DNA of 64,000 nt, from NCBI RefSeq assembly GCF_001983175.1, contig NZ_MNPW01000013.1, positions 62,001 through 126,000 of the forward strand, given 5' to 3'. Shown piece after piece: positions 34,331 through 41,966 of the stretch. Origin of the DNA: Pseudomonas cedrina subsp. cedrina. GTDB lineage: Bacteria > Pseudomonadota > Gammaproteobacteria > Pseudomonadales > Pseudomonadaceae. How positions within the stretch are numbered: the stretch's first letter is position 1; every line of letters begins with the position of its first letter. Position numbers and translations under genes: made by a program. Below the pieces are notes generated by a model. It did not search any database. It saw only the letters and a list, made by a program, of their open reading frames with translations, and was not told the DNA's origin.

Positions 34331-35144
34331 ACTTCGGATCGAACGAGCCAAGCGACAAGACGGCAGCCTCGACGATTTTTTCCTGCAGAACGGACTTGAA
34401 CTCTTGGCCGATGTCTTCGCGCTGGACCTCTTCACCGACCCAGCGCAGTTTCAGAACTGGCTGCGCGCCGCTGGTGATAACGGAGAGGCGCAGCGTGATG
34501 ACTTGCTCGGTCAGACCTTCGAACGGGATCGTGCTGAATTGCAGGGACACCGGCAGGGTTTCCTTGCTGCGCGCCTCGATTTGATCCATTGCGCTGCGGC
34601 TGGCGCTGGTCTCGCCCACAGTGGTTTCCGATTCGCTCGACGCCTTGATGGTGATAGTGCGAACGGCTGCGATAGCCTTGGCCACCGCAATGGCGTTGCC
34701 AGCTTCGTCTACTGGGGTGAGGTACTGATGCCAGTCTTCGATCCAGTCGCTTAGGTCTTTCTGGCTGATGCCGCGCCCGCCGATTTGCTGGGCGGCGGTG
34801 TAGCCGGCGGTTGGCTTCAGCTTGAGGACGGCGCGGTCATCGGCGTGACCGGGCACATCGGCGGTGCCCAGGTTGAACAGCAGGACACAACTCATCGCGT
34901 CCTGATCGATGAAGCCGCGTGCGCCAAGAGCTGCACGCTCAACCACGTAGGCGCTGAAGTCTGCCAGCGAGTGGGTGCTGTAGGTGCCACGGAAGCGGCT
35001 ACGTCCGGCCTGGAACTTCTCCAAGTCGATGATCCGCGAGCTTTCCGGCAACACCACGGTAGGGACGAGTGTTTCCAGCTTCTTGCCGTTGGCTTCCAGC
35101 GCCGTATCGGTGATCAGCTGAATTGCATCTTTGGTAAGTGACAT
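34329..35144 (-). CDS. YfdQ/DUF2303 family phage protein
   Basis: A 271-residue protein fitting DUF2303, to which E. coli prophage protein YfdQ belongs. Visible family features are the middle DFSAYVVERA, the GFIDQDAMSCVLLFNLGT stretch and HADDRAVLKLKPTAGY, with DLSDWIEDW after. It has no membrane segments. Function is unknown. It sits in the leftward early operon, upstream of the methyltransferase region and downstream of 35188-35535. Confidence 0.8.
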   Translation of the reverse strand: MSLTKDAIQLITDTALEANGKKLETLVPTVVLPESSRIIDLEKFQAGRSRFRGTYSTHSLADFSAYVVERAALGARGFIDQDAMSCVLLFNLGTADVPGHADDRAVLKLKPTAGYTAAQQIGGRGISQKDLSDWIEDWHQYLTPVDEAGNAIAVAKAIAAVRTITIKASSESETTVGETSASRSAMDQIEARSKETLPVSLQFSTIPFEGLTEQVITLRLSVITSGAQPVLKLRWVGEEVQREDIGQEFKSVLQEKIVEAAVLSLGSFDPK

Positions 35145-35187
35145 CGCTTATTTCCTTGGATTGCGGAGGGAGGGTGAGCGGGGTAGA

Positions 35188-35535
35188 TCATGTGCGCTTG
35201 GGAATCGGCGCGTCGTCGCGGCTGAAAAGCTGGTCGTGCTTCTCCGCGAAGAGGGTCACGCGGCCGCCGGTGCCCACGTGCATGGGCGTGTCGAGGCTGG
35301 TGTTTTCGCTGCGGGCGCCACGCTTGGTCGGCACCTTGTAATCGAGCTTGTGCTTGATCTTCACCTGGTGGGATTCGCCGATCTGGCTGAAATCCAGGGT
35401 GATAACCAGCTTCCCGGACTTGCCATGGTCAACAACCCCCGCGGCTACCTCGGAGATGGCGTGGCCAATTTGGCTGGCGAAGGCGCCGCCGTTGAGTTCT
35501 TCAAGAAACTCTGCTGTATCTGTTGCTGTGGACAT
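35188..35535 (-). CDS. Hypothetical phage protein, 115 aa
   Basis: Started at the ATG at 35535 (MSTATDTAEFLEELNGGAF); the upstream extension has low-complexity composition. It contains GKLVITLDFSQIGES and VKIKHKLDYKVP, suggesting a beta-rich fold, and a basic tail. Genes like this lie directly before DUF2303 genes in related prophages as I recall. No function known. Confidence 0.6.
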   Translation of the reverse strand: MSTATDTAEFLEELNGGAFASQIGHAISEVAAGVVDHGKSGKLVITLDFSQIGESHQVKIKHKLDYKVPTKRGARSENTSLDTPMHVGTGGRVTLFAEKHDQLFSRDDAPIPKRT

Positions 35536-35629
35536 GACTGTTTCTCCGGGATCGCTGAAAGGCGGCTGGGTTGAGATTGCGCTGGCGGATGCGACTAATG
35601 GCAAAATTGCGGCTTTAGGGTGAGAATGG

Positions 35630-36526
35630 ATGCATCAAATCCAATGCGCGAAGCTAGTCAAGGAGAAGGTTTTGAGGGAGGCAATTGCGATCGTATTAGT
35701 AACTTTTATTTTGGGAGTAAGTCTTTTTAGCATGTATCGCTTTTCCATTGAAAAGGGAGGGCGTAGCAGTGACGAGAATATACCTCCAATAAGTAATGCC
35801 TTGATGGTATGGCTGGCACTTGTCATTGCAGGTTTAGTTTTACTATCTTTTGTGGCGCTATACGGCAGGCGCCTGAACCTCGATAATAATATTGGTCAGA
35901 TTGGTGACTTTGTCGGCGGACTCATAAATCCAGTGCTTAGCTTTCTAGCATTGTTGGTGCTTTTAAGAACCACTCTTATCCAAACTGGCGAGGCCAGAAA
36001 AACAACGGATTTTATGAGGCAGCAACAAACAATATTAGAGTCTGAGAAGTTCGAGGCTACATTTTTTCAATTGCTAGATAGAGCGGAAAAATATTGTGAA
36101 ATTTATCTTCGAACAAAGCCGGATGAAAACGGCAAGGCTAAATCGAAAGCTGATAAAGCCTGTGAAGATATTTTAGCACGTCGAGAAGAGTTTTCCGGTA
36201 AGAGTGTTAAGGGTCAATTGAAGCTAGCGAAGGCTCATGTTAATGCAGTATTAGAGCATGATGTCTTTATGAATTTCTTTTTCAGGGCTGCTCGAGTGGT
36301 TAACTTTGTCAATAATTCAAATATCCCTGATGACAATAAATCCTCATACTTGGGCGTATTTAGGGAGACTTTACTGCCGCCCGAGCGTATATTGTTTTCT
36401 AACTATATTTTTTTCAACTATAGGCATATGCGTTTGCTTTTGCGTAAGTGGGGGGTTAATCATCTGCGCGAGCACGGATATGTAGCGAAAGTGGTTTATG
36501 ATTATTATAATTCTGAAAAAGACTGA
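35630..36526 (+). CDS. AbiC-like putative phage abortive-infection protein
   Basis: A 298-residue protein with two N-terminal membrane segments (about 17-37 and 58-79). The core IGDFVGGLINPVLSFLALLVLLRTTLIQTGEARKTTDFMRQQQTILESEKFEATFFQLLDR follows the putative AbiC family (membrane anchor, then Q-E-x-x-x-T and F-E-x-T-F-F-x-L). The C-terminus (about 220-298) has LLPPERILFSNYIFFN. The family is linked to blocking infection by other phages, with an unknown trigger. The gene is strongly AT-rich and rightward inside the leftward operon, so it is probably expressed from its own promoter in the lysogen. Confidence 0.72.
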   Translation: MHQIQCAKLVKEKVLREAIAIVLVTFILGVSLFSMYRFSIEKGGRSSDENIPPISNALMVWLALVIAGLVLLSFVALYGRRLNLDNNIGQIGDFVGGLINPVLSFLALLVLLRTTLIQTGEARKTTDFMRQQQTILESEKFEATFFQLLDRAEKYCEIYLRTKPDENGKAKSKADKACEDILARREEFSGKSVKGQLKLAKAHVNAVLEHDVFMNFFFRAARVVNFVNNSNIPDDNKSSYLGVFRETLLPPERILFSNYIFFNYRHMRLLLRKWGVNHLREHGYVAKVVYDYYNSEKD

Positions 36527-36528
36527 AT

Positions 36529-36732
36529 ATGGTCAAATCCATTTTTTCAATTTTAATCAAGATATATCTGAAGGAGTTGAGTGATGCCGACCTTCTATCG
36601 TTGCCCCACGTATTACATTATGTCGATTTCGTGGAGCACGCTTTTAAAAAGCGGCGCAGACTTTTTCGATCCAGGCGCGAGGGCGTGAGCGATCAAGTGC
36701 TAGATGAGCGCTCGGTCTTTCGTCTCGCCTAG
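36529..36732 (+). CDS. Doubtful short ORF after AbiC-like gene
   Basis: A 67-codon frame 2 bp after the AbiC-like stop. Inside it, in another frame, an ATG at 36584 has a strong AAGGAG site 7 bases upstream and gives a 34-residue peptide ending at 36688. One of the two may be translated; they cannot both be real in full. Neither resembles a known family. The composition changes from AT-rich to GC-rich across the segment, which marks the right edge of the inserted gene. Confidence 0.25.
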   Translation: MVKSIFSILIKIYLKELSDADLLSLPHVLHYVDFVEHAFKKRRRLFRSRREGVSDQVLDERSVFRLA

Positions 36733-36740
36733 TTCGACGG

Positions 36741-37019
36741 TCAGCGCCGCAGTCGATCAAGCATCCCCTGTCGGAAGTAATGGCGAATGATGTCGGACGG
36801 AATTTTTGCCTTCGGCGGCGCAGGCGGCATATCCTCGGCCCGGCCATTCAGCACCAGCAGTTTCACCGCCTCGCGGACTTCCTCTATCTCATGCCCGCGC
36901 ATCAACTCGTCGAGCATCTGCCGGGTGCCGTAGGGGACCGTGTGCCGCAATTCCTGCTCGCCCAGTTCCTGCTGTTTCTCGGCAAGCTTGGCTGTGCGTT
37001 CCTTCTGTTCGGCAGCCAT
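36741..37019 (-). CDS. Hypothetical phage protein, 92 aa
   Basis: A charged helical protein; residues 1-27 are lysine/glutamate-rich (EQKERTAKLAEKQQELGEQELRH), followed by a basic C-terminal domain (KIPSDIIRHYFRQGMLDRLRR). No family recognised. It belongs to the leftward operon, 69 bp after the next gene upstream. Confidence 0.6.
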   Translation of the reverse strand: MAAEQKERTAKLAEKQQELGEQELRHTVPYGTRQMLDELMRGHEIEEVREAVKLLVLNGRAEDMPPAPPKAKIPSDIIRHYFRQGMLDRLRR

Positions 37020-37088
37020 GGCCTACCTCTTCTATTCCGCTGGCCGGCAGTGCGAGCCAGGTTTGACGTTTGCGTTGCTGGGTGCGGG

Positions 37089-37559
37089 CTATGCGGCGCA
37101 TGAGTCGACCTTCACCTGGTGCCAGGCGCCGACGGCTTCGAAGATCCGGGCGGCGTGCTCTTCGTCCAGCGACATCGCCTCGGGAATGGCAATCCAGCCT
37201 GAGGCTACCATCTGGCTTTGGTTGGCCTCGTCGCGGAGCTTCTTGTAGCAATGCTCGATCACGTCTTCCAGGTGGTCGGAGAGGTAGTTGCCTTCGGGCG
37301 CAATCTCCACCGACTTGCTGTAGCGGTCGCCGCGGGCGTCAATACAGAGCGCGCTCAGGTAAATCGTCCACCGGTGAGGAATGCCGCAGACGGCCTGGCC
37401 AATCCTCCCCGGCGCGATGTTCTTCAGCGACTTGTAATTGATCATGCCCTGGCGGCCGCTGGGGTCGATGTTGACCACTGCGACGTGGTTGGATGCCAGC
37501 AGCGAGCGGCACGACCGGGCGATTCGTGCCTGCAGGTTATGCCGCTTGCGCTTGCTCAT
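37089..37559 (-). CDS. Hypothetical phage protein, 156 aa
   Basis: A basic N-terminus (MSKRKRHNLQARIARSCRSLL) is followed by a mixed alpha/beta domain (AVVNIDPSGRQGMINYKSLKNI, WTIYLSALCIDARGDRY). A DNA- or RNA-binding role is possible from the basic start but not shown. Its ATG overlaps the upstream stop as ATGA, so it is translationally coupled. Confidence 0.6.
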   Translation of the reverse strand: MSKRKRHNLQARIARSCRSLLASNHVAVVNIDPSGRQGMINYKSLKNIAPGRIGQAVCGIPHRWTIYLSALCIDARGDRYSKSVEIAPEGNYLSDHLEDVIEHCYKKLRDEANQSQMVASGWIAIPEAMSLDEEHAARIFEAVGAWHQVKVDSCAA

Positions 37560-37798
37560 AATGCCTCCGCGAGTTTCCGCAGCGCGCTACGCTCGGCCCT
37601 GGTGATTGGCGGCTTGCGGCGCTTGAGGATTGTTTCGGGATCGATCTTGGTGGAGCGCTTCGGCGGTGGAGGGTTGATCGCCGGGCTTTCGCCCAGGTAG
37701 ATCGTTCCGCCGGCCGCCAGGAACTGCGCGGTGCGCTCCGATATTGAGTCGGCGTGCTGGCGTTGCTGTTCGACCAGGTTGAGGTGGTTGCTGATCAT
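37556..37798 (-). CDS. Hypothetical phage protein, 80 aa
   Basis: Started at the ATG at 37798 (MISNHLNLVEQQRQHADSISERTAQF). The N-terminal half is helical; the C-terminal half is basic and proline-rich (INPPPPKRSTKIDPETILKRRKPP). It lies 7 bp after the Gp157 gene and overlaps the next gene by 4 bp. No family recognised. Confidence 0.6.
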   Translation of the reverse strand: MISNHLNLVEQQRQHADSISERTAQFLAAGGTIYLGESPAINPPPPKRSTKIDPETILKRRKPPITRAERSALRKLAEAL

Positions 37799-37805
37799 GG
37801 CTGCC

Positions 37806-38369
37806 TCACTTAATTCTGATTGAACTGTCGCCGCGCTCAAGGTGAGCCCATTTCGGCTCTTCGAGCAGCTCGTGTTCGGCATCTTCGCCGGCGGCCATAC
37901 GCTTGCGCACCGCCTCGTTGTGATCGCGGATTTCCTTAAGTTTGGCGGCAATTGCTTTTTTGTCCGGGGCAATGCTCGATTTCACAGTGGTCAACTCGTC
38001 CGGCACCGCGTCTTCGTTGTCGACGATCACCCGTTCACTTCCCATCGCTAGAGTGATGGTGAAGAGCGGACGCTTGATCGACTTGATGTTGGCGGCTTCC
38101 ATGTTCCGGCGCAGGTAGTCGCTGATCTGCGACACGCTGTTGGATTTGATCCGCTTGAGTTCGGCCAGGCGCTCGATTTCGCTTTCGATGGCCGTCACGT
38201 CACTTTCGATATTGCGGCGCAACATGACGATGTTGTCAGCCTTGATGTTGAAATCGCCTTGAACCTCGTCCATGGCGTGCTGCAAAGCCTCTTTCAGGCC
38301 TTCATCATCAGTGTCGGCCATGGCCTGAAGTTCGGCGAGTTTGCCGGTGAGTGCGTAGAGCTGGGTCAT
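37806..38369 (-). CDS. Siphovirus Gp157-family protein
   Basis: A 187-residue coiled-coil protein fitting Siphovirus Gp157. The pattern TGKLAELQAMADTDDEGLKEALQ, a long central helix (IESDVTAIESEIERLAELKRIKSNSVSQISDYLRRNM), then FTITLAMGSERVIVDNEDAVPDEL is typical. The family lies beside recombination genes in phages of many hosts and is linked in some to phage resistance. Here it follows the putative annealing protein, overlapping as ATGA. Confidence 0.85.
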   Translation of the reverse strand: MTQLYALTGKLAELQAMADTDDEGLKEALQHAMDEVQGDFNIKADNIVMLRRNIESDVTAIESEIERLAELKRIKSNSVSQISDYLRRNMEAANIKSIKRPLFTITLAMGSERVIVDNEDAVPDELTTVKSSIAPDKKAIAAKLKEIRDHNEAVRKRMAAGEDAEHELLEEPKWAHLERGDSSIRIK

Positions 38370-39109
38370 GCTGCTGCCTCCGCGCCTTTCTCAAGGCTTG
38401 CTTTGCGTTCTTCGAATGCGCGAGTGATACGGGCAATGAACGCGGGCTCATTGCGGCGAGTGGCTTCGCGGATGTATTTCACGTTCAAGGTTTTGAGTTC
38501 GTACACAGTGACGGCTTTGCCGATGGTCTCAACCGCAGAAGCAAGCCAGTCGACACGCTCCTGTTTTTGGCGAAGCATCTCGGCGTCTTTGTCCTCCGCC
38601 TTTTCAAGCTTGAACTCTTCGGTGATTGTGTCGACGTAGGTTGGATCGTCGAACATGCCCATGTAGATGTCGGCGGCGAACCCCAGTGGCTGCAAGCATT
38701 TACCAATGGCGTCAGTTAACGATTTTTTCGCCGCGTCCCAGTCTGTAAGTATTTTTCCCTGCTGCAGGTAGATGAATGGCGTATGGCCGTAGTGCTGAAC
38801 CGTGCATTTCTGCCCTGCGTTGCCCAAGTACCAAAGTTCGATTTTTACGGTGTGCAGCTTCGCGCAGATCATCGGAGCTTCTGGCCACTCTTTTGTGGGC
38901 CCCTGGAGCGGTGCACCTTCGTCAAATCGATCCTCTAGAACGTTCCAGCCCCAACCCTCACCACATGGGCCGAAAATTTCGGTCGCCTTGCGCATGAGGT
39001 AGGTTGGCCTGATCGCAGTGCCCTTAAAACCACCTGCGCCGGTGTATTTTTTAGTTGCATCGGGGTCGGTCGTGTTGACCTGATCCCAGATCCTGGTTTT
39101 GTCGGACAT
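38366..39109 (-). CDS. Putative phage single-strand annealing (Rad52/Sak-like) protein
   Basis: A 247-residue protein. The middle contains DWDAAKKSLTDAIGKCLQPLGFAADIYMGMFDD, which resembles the A-x-T-D-A-x-K-x-A-L-S-x-L-G box of Rad52/Sak-type annealing proteins, preceded by GWGWNVLEDRFDEG. The C-terminus is charged and helical. Such proteins pair complementary single strands in phage recombination. It overlaps the GHKL gene and Gp157 by a few bases, forming a three-gene module. The family call is by resemblance only and could be wrong. Confidence 0.55.
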   Translation of the reverse strand: MSDKTRIWDQVNTTDPDATKKYTGAGGFKGTAIRPTYLMRKATEIFGPCGEGWGWNVLEDRFDEGAPLQGPTKEWPEAPMICAKLHTVKIELWYLGNAGQKCTVQHYGHTPFIYLQQGKILTDWDAAKKSLTDAIGKCLQPLGFAADIYMGMFDDPTYVDTITEEFKLEKAEDKDAEMLRQKQERVDWLASAVETIGKAVTVYELKTLNVKYIREATRRNEPAFIARITRAFEERKASLEKGAEAAA

Positions 39110-40203
39110 CACTTATTCCTCCAGCCGTCAGCACGCTTGACCAGTTCCTTGAAGGAAGCGGCTGGCAGCCTGCTCATGTATTTTTTGTTGTCGCGGTACC
39201 ATTCTTCCAAGGCCGCCTTGGGCGTCTGGATGGCAACGACGTGCGAGACCTGCTGCTTGTATGAGGTCGAGTTGGCGACTTGCGAGTAATACGCGCCGCG
39301 CACAACCACGGTATTGGTCATTCCCTGTTTGACCAGGCTGTTCAGCTCTTCCTGGGATTGAACGGCAATGGCACCGGGGTGCTTCTGCTGGAACAACCTG
39401 TAGCAGGCCTCCCGTACAAGCTCGGTACTGCCGTACTCGACGTATTCAACGTCCGGGATGCCCGCCTCGATCTTCTCTGCCACTTCATCCAGGCGCCCGG
39501 TGTCGATCCAGGCGTTTTTGGATACTTGCTTCAGGTCCCAGCCGCTGACCGTTTGGCGATCGCGCTCAAGCTGCAGGTGCTCGGGGAGGATGTCGTAGCC
39601 GTAGGTCAGGTCTGTGTCGCAGACGAAGAGCGTTCCGACGTAGAGCTTCCCCGGCCGGGAGGGCAGAATGTGGCCGTACTTAGTGCCAATGACGTCGCTC
39701 ATTGGCGGTTGCATGCGAAGGCACATGCTGCGGATTTCCGTTTCGTCTTCCTCGGTGAGGCCGGAGACAACGAACTCAACACCCTGATTCTGCCGATGTG
39801 CCGGCGTCTCATTGATGCACAACACTTCCGCGTCGAACTGGTCGCTATGCCGGAACTCCGGAACCCACTGTTTGTTGCCGTTCCAAACCTTCACGTCGTA
39901 GCCGTTCCGGGTAAGCACCAGCAAAGCGATTTTGTAGCCTTCGCCAAAGCTACCGATGGCGTCGGCGCGGTCGGCCTTTGACGTACTACCCAACACCAGG
40001 GTGCTGGCTTCCAGCCTTGCAAAGCGGCTGGTGATGAACAGTTGGCCGTCGGCGAAGGCGTATTCGAAAGGCGACTCGCTATCCAGCGCATTCTGGACCA
40101 GCTCCCGGATGGCCTCTTTCAGACCCCAGTGGCGGACGTAATCGCGGGACAGGGGAAGTTCGTAGGACTTGGAACGAATGCGATCTGCAATTGCTGCGAG
40201 CAT
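39109..40203 (-). CDS. GHKL-type ATPase phage protein
   Basis: A 364-residue protein with an HSP90/MutL/histidine-kinase-like ATP-binding fold at the N-terminus. The N box is KEAIRELVQNALDS (E34, N38, D41), and the G box is IGSFGEGYKIALLVL (G84, G87, G89). The rest has no motif I know. GHKL ATPases hydrolyse ATP to drive conformational change in repair or chaperone proteins. Here it is coupled (ATGA) to a putative annealing protein, which suggests DNA recombination or repair, but its substrate is unknown. Confidence 0.72.
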   Translation of the reverse strand: MLAAIADRIRSKSYELPLSRDYVRHWGLKEAIRELVQNALDSESPFEYAFADGQLFITSRFARLEASTLVLGSTSKADRADAIGSFGEGYKIALLVLTRNGYDVKVWNGNKQWVPEFRHSDQFDAEVLCINETPAHRQNQGVEFVVSGLTEEDETEIRSMCLRMQPPMSDVIGTKYGHILPSRPGKLYVGTLFVCDTDLTYGYDILPEHLQLERDRQTVSGWDLKQVSKNAWIDTGRLDEVAEKIEAGIPDVEYVEYGSTELVREACYRLFQQKHPGAIAVQSQEELNSLVKQGMTNTVVVRGAYYSQVANSTSYKQQVSHVVAIQTPKAALEEWYRDNKKYMSRLPAASFKELVKRADGWRNK

Positions 40204-40249
40204 GGCGATACTCCCGCGCCGTCCTTGCGGGGCGCTGTGAGGTGTATGG

Positions 40250-40366
40250 TTATTGGGTGATTCGATCAGCGAGGGCGCTGAGCAGCATCAGGAACGTAAA
40301 GAGGGCGAGGACAGGGAAGGCGCCGCGCCAGATGAGCATGCGTCGGGTGCGCTGGCGGGTTGTCAA
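40250..40366 (-). CDS. Small membrane protein with TTG start
   Basis: Thirty-eight residues: basic start MTTRQRTRR, then a single hydrophobic segment (FPVLALFTFLMLLSALA), ending DRITQ. The TTG overlaps the stop of the upstream gene (TTGA), and GAGG lies about 9 bases before it; an ATG at 40339 would give 29 residues. Its place in a chain of overlapping genes supports translation. Function unknown. Confidence 0.45.
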   Translation of the reverse strand: MTTRQRTRRMLIWRGAFPVLALFTFLMLLSALADRITQ

Positions 40367-40557
40367 CGTCGGACCCTCACCGCAATCCGGCCACCTTTCA
40401 TGGTCGGTGCCAGGCGCTGGGGCAAATCCCGCACCAGGTCCTCACGCTTGCGGCCGATGAGCTCGTTGAAGGGAAGGCCGAAACCCAGGATGGCGATGCG
40501 GCGCTCGATGTCGTCGAGCTGCTCGTCGATCAGCGATCTAACCGGTGCGGTGGTCAT
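40363..40557 (-). CDS. Hypothetical phage protein, 64 aa
   Basis: A small basic soluble protein (MTTAPVRSLIDEQLDDIERRIAILGFG...RIAVRVRR). The start overlaps the next upstream gene as ATGA and the end overlaps the small membrane gene by 4 bp. No family recognised. Confidence 0.55.
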   Translation of the reverse strand: MTTAPVRSLIDEQLDDIERRIAILGFGLPFNELIGRKREDLVRDLPQRLAPTMKGGRIAVRVRR

Positions 40558-40745
40558 GCTGCCTCCTTACGCAGCCGGCTGATCTTCAGTAGCCAGGCGC
40601 TGTAGTGGTGGAACTCTTCGGCGTTGATGGCGCCGGTAGTGAAGTGGCGGACGATCAGGCCCTCAGTCAGTGACTCGGCAAGGTCTGTTGTGTCCGGATG
40701 CTCAAGCTCGAGCAGAGCGGTGGTTATCGCGACGTGCGGGCTCAC
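40554..40745 (-). CDS. Hypothetical phage protein, 63 aa
   Basis: A small helical protein (MSPHVAITTALLELEHPDTTDLAESL...). It overlaps both neighbours by 4 bp. No domain recognised. Confidence 0.55.
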   Translation of the reverse strand: MSPHVAITTALLELEHPDTTDLAESLTEGLIVRHFTTGAINAEEFHHYSAWLLKISRLRKEAA

Positions 40746-41179
40746 AGGTCCGCATCCACGTCGTCTTCGGCCGCTTCCCGCTCCGCTGCTACAGCTTCGG
40801 CGGCGTAGGGCCTGAGCAGGTCCATGGCGATCTTCTCGGCGGCTTCGATGGGGCGGGGCTGGCCGATCAAGTCGGCGGCGTGGCCGCGCGAGTCCGCCTG
40901 GCCGCCGAGGATCGACGACAGGAACAGCCGAGCAAGTGAGTCGCGCTCGTCCAGGCCATCGATCTGGCGTTGGTTCAGGTGGCCTTGCAGGTAAGTGCAG
41001 AACCGGTCAAACGTAACCGCTTGCGGCTGGCCGTGGCGGCGCTTCCACTTGATATCGACGCCGCACACCAGCTGTTCCGCTGACTGTTCCAGCCACTCCT
41101 GTTCCGGATTGGCCTCGCTGATCTCTGGAGGCAACTGAGCGTCGTAACGCTCCTGGCATATCTTCAATGCTGCGTTCAT
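40742..41179 (-). CDS. Hypothetical phage protein, 145 aa
   Basis: Started at the ATG at 41179 (MNAALKICQERYDAQLPPEISE), because the upstream part of the frame is the next gene's shadow. The protein is acidic at its C-terminus (REAAEDDVDADL) and contains TFDRFCTYLQGHLNQRQIDGL. ATGA overlaps join it to both neighbours. No family recognised. Confidence 0.6.
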   Translation of the reverse strand: MNAALKICQERYDAQLPPEISEANPEQEWLEQSAEQLVCGVDIKWKRRHGQPQAVTFDRFCTYLQGHLNQRQIDGLDERDSLARLFLSSILGGQADSRGHAADLIGQPRPIEAAEKIAMDLLRPYAAEAVAAEREAAEDDVDADL

Positions 41180-41454
41180 GCTGCCTCCGGCCAATGGCGT
41201 TCGATGCTCTCTTTTGCGTAAGGCGACAGCCGCTGATAGCCGTTCACCGATCCGCAACCAGGCATGGTTCCTTCCAGTTCGACGCAGGCGCGTATGTCGC
41301 ATCGGCGTGAGCAAACCCAGCCACCGTAGTGGCAGCGGTGTACCTCGCCTTGCGGCTCTGGGTGGTAGGCAAGCCCGGCTTTCCACGACGGCGAGCCCCG
41401 TAACTTGAGGCCGCATCCTCGGCAAACAGCTTGAGTTTTAGTACAGTTATGCAT
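41176..41454 (-). CDS. Cysteine-rich phage protein, possible zinc finger
   Basis: A 92-residue protein with cysteines in pairs: C-x6-C-x2-C near residues 4-14 (CTKTQAVCRGC), then CHYGGWVCSRRCDIRACVELEG and MPGCG. This looks like two zinc-binding knuckles. Phage proteins of this type sometimes bind nucleic acid or host protein; nothing more can be said. Overlaps the downstream gene as ATGA. Confidence 0.6.
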   Translation of the reverse strand: MHNCTKTQAVCRGCGLKLRGSPSWKAGLAYHPEPQGEVHRCHYGGWVCSRRCDIRACVELEGTMPGCGSVNGYQRLSPYAKESIERHWPEAA

Positions 41455-41475
41455 GGCGACCTCCAGTGTTTGGGG

Positions 41476-41778
41476 TTAGGCGGTCGCCTTGGCGATGATG
41501 GATTCGGCGTCGGCCAGGGCCGCGTGGTAATTGCCCAGGTGCGCGGCGCCGAGCCTTGCCAGCCCAACTAGATTTGTCAGGCTCTCCAGCAGGTCGCGAG
41601 AGGCCGCCATTGCTTTCGCGGTGGAAAGCGCTTCGGCGTGGGTGATCTCGCAACCAGCAATCACCGGGTGTGCATCGCGCTGAACCACAATCGCAACACC
41701 CTGATACGCCGCACTGCGATCTGTATCGATGATTCGATAGCCGCCTGTGACCGCGACCTCTTCAACTTGAAGTGCCAT
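41476..41778 (-). CDS. Hypothetical phage protein, 100 aa
   Basis: Started at the ATG at 41778, which has an AGAGGAA-like site. The N-terminal half is strand-rich (MALQVEEVAVTGGYRIIDTD), the C-terminal half helical and alanine-rich (LTNLVGLARLGAAHLGNYHAALADAESII). Overall it resembles a small tail of a larger family, but none is recognised. It lies just downstream of the terminator at 41885, so reading it from PL would need antitermination. Confidence 0.6.
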   Translation of the reverse strand: MALQVEEVAVTGGYRIIDTDRSAAYQGVAIVVQRDAHPVIAGCEITHAEALSTAKAMAASRDLLESLTNLVGLARLGAAHLGNYHAALADAESIIAKATA

Positions 41779-41884
41779 GTCGATTCCTCTGTGGTTCACC
41801 TGTATTCGTCAACACTCATGCCTCCCGCTGGTTGCCGAAGGGCGCAGGGATATGTGTACAGATGGATAAATTCGGGACAATAAA

Positions 41885-41904
41885 AACCCGGAGTTAACCG
41901 GGTT
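41885..41904 (-). terminator. Terminator in the leftward operon
   Basis: Stem AACCCGG (41885-41891) and CCGGGTT (41898-41904); on the minus strand a TTTTT run follows. It separates 41967-42485 from the remaining left genes. Confidence 0.7.
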
Positions 41905-41966
41905 CTATAGTGTCGGGCTCACTCGCTATGAAGTGGGCGGAAGGTGCGTGGCTCGGGATTTATGTA

